64,000 nucleotides of DNA from Bathynomus jamesi (lineage: Eukaryota > Arthropoda > Malacostraca > Isopoda > Cirolanidae): NCBI GenBank assembly GCA_023014485.1, contig JAJOZX010005774.1:124001-188000 (forward strand). The letters are read 5' to 3'. Positions within the stretch are counted from its first letter, which is position 1. Each line of letters starts with the position of its first letter. Both the position numbers and the translations under genes were made by a program. Below, in pieces: positions 11,879-22,264 of this stretch. The notes below the pieces were generated by a model. That model searched no databases. It was given only the letters and a program-made list of their open reading frames with translations, and was not told the origin of the DNA.

Positions 11879-12324
11879 GACATTAAGATTACTTCTAACT
11901 GTTTAACACACATAATTCAGCAGTCATTCAGTTTTTCTATAGAAAGTTCTAATCAAAAGGAATTCCAAGTCTCTCCTGATGATATTTTTTCTTTATAATG
12001 AACTTCTTCCCTTCACATATGTCGTACGAAGAAAATAATTATAGATATTAAAGTGTAAAATTTGGCGACATGTAAGAATAAGAGTGTAAGAGTGTAGTGT
12101 ATTAGAGTGTAGAGTGTAGTGTATTAATAACACTACATTTAATACCACTTACTACACTAACTGTTACTTACTATTGTCGCACAGGTTTTGTTGCACAATA
12201 TTCCAAAAATGTTTGACGGTCCCAATCAGTTTAGATGTTACAGAAAACGATGAGTCCATGAATATGTAACAGAGTTTACTCATCAAATAAAATTATATCC
12301 CTATTTTAGTCCTGGTGATATGTG
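11879..12324. other. No gene recognised; degenerate AGAGTGTA repeats
   Basis: Contains a run of degenerate AGAGTGTAG / GTGTATTA words at about 12076-12128, partly answered in inverted form (ACTACATT, ACTACACTA) at 12130-12165. No coding sequence seen. Confidence 0.45.
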
Positions 12325-13364
12325 CAAGAATTGTGCTTTTTTTCATAAAAGCATGAAGCTTGGCACACTTAAGTTCTAGTAAGACTAGATTATCTCCTTC
12401 TGAAGATTTTCAGATGTGGAGCTATCGTAGAAATGCCCCACGTCGACCGTGGCAGCCATTTTGGTTCCGCCATTAGTAGAAATAATATTTTCTTTAATAT
12501 CTTCGTAACTAGACAAAATAGCATAACAAACATGGCGTCTACACCAATATTCTAATGGTTAAAGATTACTGTGATGTCATGAAGAACAGCAAAGGATATA
12601 CATATTACACTATAATATGCTTATTTTATATGTAGGTTTCACAGAATCATCAAATACCTCATAATCTTAACATTACGTCGTTTGTTTCTTGTCTCCACGA
12701 CTGTGGATGGCAACTCGTGATGACAACTTTCGTGACTTTTTAAGCATGAGAACCAGGTCTTCCCTCCGTCACTATCTCTCATTGTCAGTCTACGTCTCGG
12801 GAGGAAGTCTGACCTCTTGAGCTGTCTCGAAAATCGTGGGGATACTCTGATCAATGTTCCAGAAACTGACGTTATCATCTTTGATGGAGTTGCAATTGTC
12901 AACAATCAACATGGTGAAACCTGCTGGTGCCAAAACCTTTGATAACTACGCATTGAAGATCTTCGTACCATATATCTACGAGGACCTCCAACGGGCTAAT
13001 CGAGTGGACATAGTGTGGGATCGTTATTTTGAGAACATCCTCAAATCACAGACCAGAAAGAAGGGTGAAAAGGGTACTAGAATAAGATTCAGAGGGTTAA
13101 ACTGCCTACCAGAAAACTGGCAGCAGTTTCTTCGGGGTCGACAAAAACAAGTCGGAGCTCTTTGCCTTTTTACTAAAGCAAGGCATGTTTCACAAATGGT
13201 GACAGACACGCAGGTCATTACCATACATAAGCCCAATGTTTTGTGCAGCCGTCCACCAGACACAAGCCGGCTTGTGTCTTGCAGCCACAAAGAAGCTGAC
13301 ACCCTAATGCTACTGCATAAAGCTGATGCCGTAAGCAAAGTTTTCGAGAGGGTCAGTCTGCGTA

Positions 13365-13378
13365 CAGTAGACAGTAGA
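13365..13378 (+). repeat. 7-bp tandem duplication that breaks the reading frame
   Basis: CAGTAGA occurs twice in a row. Skipping one copy lets the frame continue from RTVD into NDMTILAV, the expected acidic motif, so this small duplication is a direct cause of inactivation. Confidence 0.85.
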
Positions 13379-14062
13379 CAATGACATGACTATTTTAGCT
13401 GTGGCTGTTGTACCTAGAATGGACATAAAGGAGTTGTGGGTGGCGTTTTGGACAGGCCAACAACTGCGGTATATCCCTACCCTTGAAATTGTCAGATCCA
13501 TAGGTCCTGATACGTCAAAGGCCTTTCCCATGTTCCACACCTATACAGGCTGCGACACAGAGTCATCATTCGCAACCAGGGTTAAGAAGTTGTCACAATA
13601 CCTGGAAAACCTATGGTGCGAATACCACTGATTTTCTTGCCGTTTCAAGTGCTCCACAGTACACATCAGCAGAGAACAGGCCAGTCCTGGAATGTTTCAC
13701 TGGGTTTTTTATATGACCGAGCAATCAGCCTAAAAGACACCAACGAGGCCGTTACCAGCTGTTCGTCGAGAGGGGTTGAGGGATGGAGGCAATCTTACAC
13801 ACTAAGAATGCTCTGGTAAATCATATGCAAAGAGCCGTCTATCAAGGTGGAAAACTGCTGGGGCAAGTGCTGGAGGTGGTCCCCAAAATGCCAACTCCGG
13901 TAAACTGGGGTTGAACCAACCCCAACGATTGCAAACAGTGGTGTAGCGAGGGTTTGTGGCGCCCGGAAGCAAGGGTAGAGAATGACGCCTCCCTCTCGAG
14001 GGCTGCTGAAAGCAGCCCGAGTTAGGCGCTAAGGCGGGGATCAGGGGTCCCTCTCCCTGGAG

Positions 14063-14251
14063 CAGGGCCTATCAGAGGGGGAGGGACTAGGAGGGGCCAT
14101 TTGGCCTGGGCCTCAAGCTTAAGGGGACCTCAAATTTAGAAACTTTCAGGTTTCAATATAATGTTTTGCAGTGAAAGTAATAATTAGGTTTAGCTATGAG
14201 CCTCAAAAGCTGGAAATGGCCCGGGCCTCTCTGGACCTCTGAGAGGCCCTG
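14063..14251. mobile_element. 189-bp MITE nested in the hAT element
   Basis: Ends CAGGGCCTATCAGAGG (left) and, inverted, CAGGGCCTCTCAGAGG (right), differing at one base. Flanks CCCTGGAG and CCCGGGAA match at six of eight positions, consistent with hAT-type 8-bp duplication. Third level of nesting at this locus. Confidence 0.8.
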
Positions 14252-14940
14252 CCCGGGAAAATTTTTACTACGAAGAGTCGATTTCATGCAATCTGAGCCC
14301 TATTTTCAACTATTTTAAACGCCTATTTTTAAGATAAATTAATAAGATTATCGGTTATTTTAACCTATTTTATTTTACTACATAAATCACTGTTTTCATG
14401 AAAATTTTAAAATAGTATACCAAAGTAATGAACAAAAATTTGAAAAATCAAATTTTGCACAGATTCAATTTTGCCTTCATCTTTCTGTTTTATTTTTATC
14501 AAAAAAATCTAGAGGTGTTCACAACATTTGAATTTTTCTCAAATATATTTCTAATTATATAATAGGTTTAGGTATACACAGTACACACTAGTCAATGAAA
14601 TGTAATGTATTGTCTTATTTACCTACAATTAGTCTTTCTAATAATGTACTTGTACATCCTCGAACAAAATTGGCTAAAGCTTGTGATATCCTGATGAGAA
14701 CAAATGAGTTCGAAACCGGTCGGTGTCTAGTTTTTCATCGCTATTTGTGTGCTCATATTATACATATTTCACTCATTCTGTTTGAAGGCTACCCGCTGAT
14801 AGCAGAAACGAAATGAAGTTTCGGCATCAAAGTAATAATAGTGGTAATTTAAATATTTGTCATTCACTAACTATGTGAATACATTACAATCTGTCACAAC
14901 CACAATACTTTATATAGCACACTTAAGGCATTGATTAACT

Positions 14941-14975
14941 GCTAGGCCGTTGGCTCAGTTGGTTAAAGCTTGTGG
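14941..14975 (+). repeat. Fragment resembling a tRNA A-box head
   Basis: GGCCGTTGGCTCAGTTGG followed by TTAAAGC looks like the 5' half of a tRNA or of a tRNA-derived SINE. No matching B box or 3' half follows, so it is at best a truncated SINE head. Confidence 0.3.
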
Positions 14976-16328
14976 CAATGCACATCATATTTCTATAGTT
15001 TTGTCACAATTTTATTTAATACATTTCTTTTGATACATTTGCTATATTAGCATGTATGTATCATTTTGTTTCTATATGTACCAGTTTTTATCAATAAATC
15101 AAATTTTAAATGTAATTTTTTTACCAGAAATAAACACTATTATTATTATTAATATTATTATTATTATTATTACTACTACTACTATTAATACCCCTGTCTG
15201 TGGTTATGATACATGTCCAAACTTGTCTCCTGGTCGCGGATGTAAAAAACGCAAATGTCATGCTAAAAAAATTGCTCGCGCGATCGATTTGGCGCCCCCC
15301 AAAAACCGGCGCCCAGGGCACGTGCCCCCCTTTCTCCCCCCCGCTACGCCACTGATTGGAAGCCACCGTGGACAACCGCTCCTCAGTCAAGCCAGTCTTC
15401 ACTCGAACTCTTGTGTTGCGGCTGCAAAAAGATGCCTGGTGCATTATGACACCTAACATGTCACAGTCTAATTGCACTGTTTTGACTGCACATAATGCAC
15501 ATATAGGCCATTTCCTTTACTGGCCACGCTGTGCCAATGAGGGGGTAAATATATAATGTCATGTACTAAGAATGAGGCTTCATAATGTTAGCAGTGACAC
15601 AGTCAAATCTCGAATTCTTCCCCATGTATCTTTATTTTTAAAGCTTTACTTACTAATTGCTTCTGCGTGGCCAATATATGATACGTATATGCCTATGACA
15701 TGATCGATTCAGTGTATATCTGTCATGTTCTGATGACAGTTTGGAATAAGATATTGTGTGTTAATTGAAAATAATCATCGTGTTACAGTATTGTGCACCA
15801 CACTTTTTCTAGTACATTTAACTTGAGTTCGTGACTCAAGAACAAGTAAAGGCATAAAAGGAAATGCTTGTGACATGTATTTCAAGTTTCACTGAACACT
15901 ATTCCTATGCCATAAATTGTTTATTCATATTGAACTTAATCGCGTGGTATTCCAATACACATCCGGTATTATATGTTTTTTTGTAATTTTCCACGATCTG
16001 GTATCATTTGCAATACGTTTTAACCTCAAGAATTATTTTGAATAATGACAACTTTGTGGCTCCCATGATTGTAAAAATCATACGATTTTACATGTAGAAC
16101 GAATTGCTAACATGCCAGATTAACCACTTGCTCACGATGCATGGCGGCCATTTCCCAAAATGGCCACCACGGACAACACATGGCTTTTTGGCGATGGCCC
16201 CACATCTGAAATTCTTCAGAAGAACTTAATCTATAAGTGTGCCAAGTTTCATGCTTTTATGGAAAAAGTCATAATTCTTTGATTTTTTATTTAAATTAAA
16301 TTTATTTACATTTAACTTTTTAACAACG

Positions 16329-16913
16329 ATGGCTGCCTCTGATATTGCATTCAATACTTTTGTAAAGTTAAGGTACTCCGTAAAATCTGAAGATGCAATG
16401 AATACTCGGCGTTGGGCCTTTCACGCGTCTTCTGAGGTTTTTAAATCGACCTTCATTCACGCAAGGTTGACGACCCAGGATACTCAAGTGCTTTATGATC
16501 ATTTTGACGAGTGTCACAGGGATTCGTAATGCTAAAGATGTCTTAGAGTATGTGTCGAATTTAAGCTGCGTCAAAGAATATAACTACAGTGAGGTGAAGA
16601 ACCCGACGATCAGTGAAGAAAAACAAAGACTCTGGATTACAAAACTCGTTGACGAATGATACGTCAAAGCTTATTACTTCATGTTACACATCACTGATTA
16701 CACATTCGCAACAAAAAAAACGAACCTAATGATCATAGACAATTTAAAATAGTTTTACCACTACATCAACAACATGTAACACGATGAGGTGTCTACTGAG
16801 GTCATAGTTAAAGGCTTGTGTGCCTTTTTAATAGAACTCAGTGACGAGTACCTTTTGTTTCACTCAATGGAATGGTTTGGACACGCCTACTTCTCGAATA
16901 GAGCCCCTTAATG
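16329..16913 (+). pseudogene. Orphan decayed ORF of about 190 codons
   Basis: An open frame from ATG 16329 (MAASDIAFNTFVKLRYS) runs 66 codons, then after a one-base shift near 16527 a second frame continues for about 125 codons (NAKDVLEYVSNLSC to YLLFHSMEWFGHAYF). That frame is interrupted only by single TGA, TAG and TAA codons near 16660, 16750 and 16780 and ends at TAA 16911-16913. The composition is protein-like and AT-light compared with surroundings. I do not recognise it. It lies in the gap between the two large transposons, so it could belong to neither or to the edge of either. Confidence 0.45.
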
Positions 16914-17529
16914 TTAATTGATTTACAGTCGAATCATTTGATTTGTTAAGTAATTTTGTGTATATACTTTTCCCCACTAGTAGGGGTGGGGAATGTGACT
17001 TTTTTTTTTAGGACGAGTGGTTTCTATAGCCATTTTGGCTGCTGAATACGAATCCGGCTAGTTCTTGGACTTAAAATGAATTTTTGACCTGGTTCAGTGG
17101 TTTTTTTTCAAAATGGTGGCCAAAAAATCGATTTTTTTGCTTTAATGATCAAAAATACTGCTACCCTTCACATGTAATATGTCTTTTCATATGTTTTCAT
17201 GGTCGCTGAACTCGAAAATGAACAACTGAGAGATATTAGGAGTGTGGTTAAGCAGATAGATGACGAAAAATTTGAAAAATGCCCGATCCATATCGAACAT
17301 AAAGGATGAATGAGGCCTCCCACCTCCAAACCTCTAAAACTGATAGAAAAAATAATTAGTTAATAAATGCTTGCTATATTTTTAATCATGGTTATGTTCA
17401 TTCTTCAATGTTAAGTATCTAGTGTGTCGTAATATTGATGTTTTACTTAGGCTTACTTTAGTGTTTTGGCTTGTTCTGGTGTTCTGGTGTTGGCTGCTTT
17501 CTCTTTTGTGGTTTCTTGTACTATCAATG

Positions 17530-17579
17530 TTGTGCTAATTTACTTTAATAATAATTGTATATATTACTTTAATAATAAT

Positions 17580-17613
<34 letters not shown>

Positions 17614-17700
17614 CTTTAATAATAATAGTAAATAATATATCAAATACAATATTTGATATAATCTACTTTAATAATAATAATATATATGATACATCTAGCA
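17530..17700. repeat. TACTTTAATAATAATA tandem repeats with TG and TA runs
   Basis: At least four copies of TACTTTAATAATAAT are interspersed with (GT)n and (TA)n runs, plus a small palindrome ATATCAAATACAATATTTGATAT-like pairing at about 17636-17660. Simple-sequence expansion within the transposon's 5' region. Confidence 0.8.
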
Positions 17701-17799
17701 TGACTATAATTTGTATTACATATCATATTTCGGTGTTATATGCCGACTAATGGGTTTTACTCTACTTGCAGATCCTAATGCTTAGTGACTGCTGATTGG

Positions 17800-20574
17800 T
17801 AATGATGACTGGTGAAAGAAAATCACGCAGTGCCGCCAGAAAATAACTTTTTGGGGAAACCTACACAGAAGTGGACGAATTTAAACCGACTGGAAAGTTG
17901 CCACCAGGGACAGTTGTGATTGGTAGGATACTTGCACTTTGTTTAAAAGGAGTAAAAGGACAGAAAAAGTCAATGACTCGAGATGATGCCAGTTGCAAAT
18001 GAACTAAGACGAGATTGGATTAATTAATAAAAATGTCTATCCCATGCATGGAAAACAGTGGCGAAAAAATAAGAGACGATTATGAACATTTTAACAAACT
18101 GAGAAAGAATGAACGCTGCCAACAAAAACCTAAAAGTGTCGAATGGTACCAAAAAGCGAGCGGCTTTAATGATCAGGTCACTAAGAACGCCTACAACATT
18201 AGAACTGACGATGAGGATTACGAAGCAGAACTTGCAGAAGAATTTGGGGTCAAAATGACTGATGAGAATAAGACTTTTTATTGGGATAATTGCTTTTGTG
18301 CGTATAAGGCCATAATGTACAAATACAGTACCAAAAGATTGGGTGAGACAGAAAAAGAGGAAAGAAACTCTTCAAAGATCAGCGGAGAAAAAGTGAAAAA
18401 CAACAGAACGCAACTTCAGAGAGCAAAGGGAGCGAGGGGGATCAGAAATTATTGAAATGTTAGCAACTTCAGTCGATTCTGAAAACGATCCGAGTTTTGA
18501 AAAACCAACAACGGCAAAGACAATTCCTTCTACTGATCGTAAACTTCGCTCATCGGAAGAAGACCTAAGAAAGGAGAAGAGTAAAGAACAACAAGCTGCT
18601 TTTCCGACAGTGAAAATCAGAACTGGCAAAAAAGTCTGAACGAAAACTTGATGTGGTGTATAGTCCAGTGTCTTGCCGAGACATGAACTTCTCTTGAAGA
18701 GCTTTCGAGAGTGATAGTAAGCGTAGCTAACATGGTTTTTGATCAAGATTGGAGGCTGAAGGCGGATGATAATGAGAAAGATTGTGAGGGTGAGATGGAG
18801 AGTGAAGACGAAGAGTTACTAGTCCGTTGCCAGTATTCAGACTTGACGTATGTATTTCCGAGCCGCAGATCAATAATGCAATACTTGGAAGATGCTTCAT
18901 ACTTGAATCTAGAGCATGTCGCTCAACAAAGAGGATAACGTTGTGTGTAGGACTTGACGATACGACCAAGGCTGCCGGCCACCGGCTGTACGACGTGAAG
19001 GCTGACCACATTACCATCGCTGGTCCATCTGGCATGAAAAAGTTGCTGACAACTGGATATCTGGAAAACGTCAGCCATTCCGGAGAGGATGGAGCCATAG
19101 CTTACGAATTAAAATTGAGTTGTTTAGCCGTACTAGCAAATTCTACCATTGACGAACTCAAATCTCAAATAGACTTCTGGATGTCTGATCGAGCTAGTGA
19201 ATGTGGAGTACTTTTACAGCATCTTGGAATCGAATCAAACAAGATCTTGAAGTGCTGCGCCCATATCATTTTAGGAGTAGATCACGCTATAGACAAAGTG
19301 TTTAAAAACATGGAACAGAAAATCGGAGTACATAATCTACTTCTAGTTACGTCAGGAAAAAAGTTTTCTGTTCTCTTGGTTCTTCCATTCATATTTTGGG
19401 ACTCATTGCAATTGCTAAATTGCTCTCTCCCAGTCACACCTCCCATTCGGTATCCCTATATAATGACTATAAATCTTGGATGGTGGATAATGGACTCAAA
19501 TGTGATGGATTCAAAGGATTTGTGGCAAACCGGTTTGGGAGAATCGCAGAGTTAGCAAAAGAATATTTGGCGAGGCGAAACTCCATCCAAGCTTTCTTTG
19601 ATGCCGTAGTAGATGTCAACAGTAACAAGCTAGTTCCCGCAGTGTCAACTTTTATCCAAAGTCAATGGTTCATGTTTGTTCCCAAATTTACGCAATGATG
19701 GGTGAAGTGATGATTTTCCCTATGATGGAGCTTCTTGGAATTGAAGAAGGGTGACGAAAAAAGTGAAAGAACTTGGTCTGGAGTAAAACGTTTCTTTGAA
19801 GGTAAGATGGTTGAATTGAATGACTTGATGGCTGTAAGGAAGGAACAAGCCACATCTAGTAAAGATAAACATGAAGCTCTAGTTCTAGAGGAAGTTATTG
19901 ATACTGTAAATAATCAACTGTCTTGCACGGACTACTTAACAAATTCAAACGATGACGCTAATCCAGACTATGTATGCCCCTCTTACAAATTTAGGATGCG
20001 AATCAGAATTTTCAAAACTTGACAATCGAATCAGGGCCAGTGGTGGTAGCACATCCATTCAAACGCATTCGAGAAAAAAATTTATTGTGACTGACGGACT
20101 TCTGATAGACTCTTCGTTCGAATCAAAGTCTCTTGAGGATAGTATAGGAAGGCATCCTGGAAATGGGCCAGGAGTTCAGAAAAAGTCAAGAAAGTGAAGA
20201 AATTGGAGGAAGATTTTCTAGCTACTGTGCATGCTGCAAAGAAATTGTCCCTACTGAAAAAAGAAGAGCTCAAAAAGAAAAAAGTTGGCAAAATATTGGC
20301 AGTTTTGGAAAATTGCAAGAAACATGGAGGCCCTATGACTCCAAACAACCTGGATGCTCCGTACAAACTGAACGAAAAGCAGCTCCTCACAGAAATTGCC
20401 TATTTGAGACTCACCATCACACCAGATATTCGTCAAATGAGACGTGTTAAAGTGAGAGACGGGAAATTCAAAATGGAAAAATTTAGTGTAGATGAACTGA
20501 GAAAGTCTATTAAGAATGTCTTACGAAGTTACGACCAGAGGACAATGTTACTAGTGATGTTGATAGTTTATTGA
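17800..20574 (+). pseudogene. Putative transposase of unnamed invertebrate repeat family
   Basis: Remnants in order: TEVDEFKPTGKLPPGTVVIG (17860-17925), KIRDDYEHFNKLRKNERC and FGVKMTDENKTFYWD (18033-18320), a basic or acidic linker, ITLCVGLDDTTKAAGH (18930-18980), a conserved block FWMSDRASECGVLLQHLG with KCCAHIILGVDHAIDKVF (19170-19310), a middle part (SLYNDYKSWMVDNGLKCDGF), CESEFSKLDNRIRASGGSTS (19995-20060), and a basic C-terminal coiled region (20194-20560) with LLTEIAYLRLTITPDIRQM. I recall this multicopy family from invertebrate genomes. The MSDRA-to-H-G-D pattern could be an RNase H-like core, which is inference. At least five frameshifts disable it. Confidence 0.65.
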
Positions 20575-21283
20575 ACAATGTGTTGTAAATATGATGATTT
20601 CATGATTTGAATTACATCATAGAACTGATATGAATGCCTTGTGTTTCTTCTGTACATGATTTTTTAATAAAATAATACCTTTCTTTTCCATTTTTTGCCT
20701 ATAACCGCTACACCACGCATCGAATGTCTCTGATTTGTTTATTTTCAACTTCAGCGGCCCTGAAAACATATAAAAAGACATATTACATATGAGGTGTAGC
20801 GGTTTTCTTCAGTATCACAAAGAGGAAACTATTTTTTGCTCGGCATTTAGGTCCAACAACCAGCCAGATTCGTATTCAGCAGCGAAAATAAATGGCCATA
20901 GAAACCACTCGTCTTGCTGGCAATTTCCAAATAAAGTCATTATTCCCTCATCCCTAATAATAGTGACACCCAGGGCTGTAGCTTCGGGGTCGCCAGGGGT
21001 GGCTGAGCCTCCCCTGGAAAATTTTGACCGTCTCCTAAGCCCTAAATATAGATTAACTAAAATAAATACTTTAGTCTTTACTAATATCAATATTTTTACT
21101 GATCGTAATAATTACTAATAATTAATTCTACTAATAACATTTTTCTCTGTCTTCCAAAATAAAAATATATGTGAAAAATGTTTCGAACATGTTAATTAAA
21201 ATTTAAAAATTGTAGCGGACTGAAAAGTTCTAGAGAGTTCTGGGCGGTATGACAGGTCCACGTGCATGCGCTATAAACGTACT

Positions 21284-21330
21284 GAATTTTCTAGAAGGCG
21301 TCCGTCCACTAGAGTAACTAGTATATATAA
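21284..21330 (+). promoter_or_regulatory. Heat-shock-element-like site and TATA box upstream of the transposase
   Basis: GAATTTTCTAGAA (21284-21296) fits the three-unit heat shock factor site GAA-nn-TTC-nn-GAA exactly. About 26 bp downstream is GTATATATAA (21321-21330), a good TATA box. Further GAA/TTC units lie upstream near 21222-21240 (GAAAAGTTCTAGAGAGTTC, imperfect spacing). A start site would be expected near 21355-21365, about 0.9 kb before the transposase ATG at 22265. Function is inferred from motif layout only. Confidence 0.5.
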
Positions 21331-22264
21331 TGAGCTGTGTTGCACGTTGGTTAGTGACCATCCAGTCTTCGAGTGGTGAGGTAGTGAGTGTGAAATTTCC
21401 GTGATTGATATTTTGAAAAAACTATATAGGGTTATGGGCTGATTTCCTGTTACCCTCATCCGTTGGAAATTTAGCAGATTTCAGTGGAGAGTTAACGACA
21501 AAAACCCTACGTTTTTTCGTTAAAGAGTTATGTATGTGGAGGTCTTCAAAGAACCTCTTTATGTATTGTTTTCAATGGCTATTGTTAAATTTATTTGCCT
21601 TCGGTATTTTAGCGCTGCCTAACGGTAAAGAAAGAAATTACCTTACCTTATTATTTCGTTGGGCCTCGCTTCTGTTTCGATGTAGGGCCGCGGTACGATG
21701 GAGTTATACAACGAGTTGATTTGGTTTAATTAATATAGGCAGTCACTAAAATTCCTGAAGGTATAGGCCTATCCTTTTGAGTTATTAGGGTTATATTACT
21801 TGTTATTCACTCAGAACTTATAGGAAGATAAAGTACATCTTCCTTGCTTAAAAGCAATGCTTAACATAAACAGCTCCGAGTGCCGCAAAATATAAATCGT
21901 CTCAGGAATTCGCTGATTTTTCAAAGTTCGTTGACTCTTCTCTCGAAGTAATTTTCATGAGTCAGCAATGGAAAATTTTGAATACGAAATAATAAATTTG
22001 GTTTTCTTGTTGTCATGCATGCCCACTGCCTACATATGGGGTTCTGTGTATGACAATTAATCTTATTCCCAATAGGCTATGAATTAATAATTTGTATTTT
22101 ATTAAGAAATAAAGGTATCACATACGATACCATATTGTAGGCGTGTATAGTTTTTCCATAGATATTAGCGATTTCTGAATTGCTTTTTTATGATTTAGTG
22201 TTTAGATAAAGATATTCTAATTTGTTTCAAGAATAATTTATAAATTATGGATATTTAATTAATA

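Larger units (their letters stand above)
13936..15354. mobile_element. Non-autonomous hAT element inserted in the unnamed gene
   Basis: 1,419 bp with ends CAGTGGTGTAGCGAGGG (left) and, inverted, CAGTGGCGTAGCGGGGG (right), both followed by GGCGCCCGG-like sequence. Flanking octamers ATTGCAAA and ATTGGAAG match at six of eight positions. The host gene's protein continues across it (NPND before, WKPPWTT after), which proves insertion. I see no transposase inside. It carries a smaller MITE at 14063-14251 and an ATT-rich microsatellite near 15136-15186. Confidence 0.85.
12700..15440 (+). pseudogene. Repeat-associated protein of unknown function, possible PIN/FEN-like nuclease fold
   Basis: Coding remnants in order: PPSLSLIVSLRLGRKSDLLS and DVIIFDGVAIVN (12740-12905), AKTFDNYALKIFVPYI and RVDIVWDRY (12920-13030), ENWQQFLRG (about 13110), SHKEADTLMLLHKAD (about 13285), then TVDNDMTILAV after a 7-bp tandem duplication (13365-13378) that breaks the frame, HTYTGCDTESSFA (about 13540), and WKPPWTTAPQSS (from about 15356). 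The tail resumes beyond the hAT insertion at 13936-15354. Acidic motifs (DG, VWD, EAD, TVD-D) resemble those of PIN/FEN-like nucleases; that is inference. I recall similar multicopy proteins in cnidarians, molluscs and arthropods. Confidence 0.7.
12325..16285. mobile_element. Transposon with about 140-bp inverted ends and an unnamed gene
   Basis: The segment at 12325-12465 (CATAAAAGCATGAAGCTTGG, then TTCAGATGTGGAGC) returns in inverted form at 16137-16285, so the two are terminal or subterminal inverted repeats. Between them lies the broken gene at 12700-15440, into which a 1.4-kb hAT element has inserted. Removing that insertion leaves about 2.5 kb. The exact outermost base and target duplication could not be fixed. 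I recognise the coding family as a multicopy invertebrate gene but do not know an accepted name for it. Confidence 0.65.
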
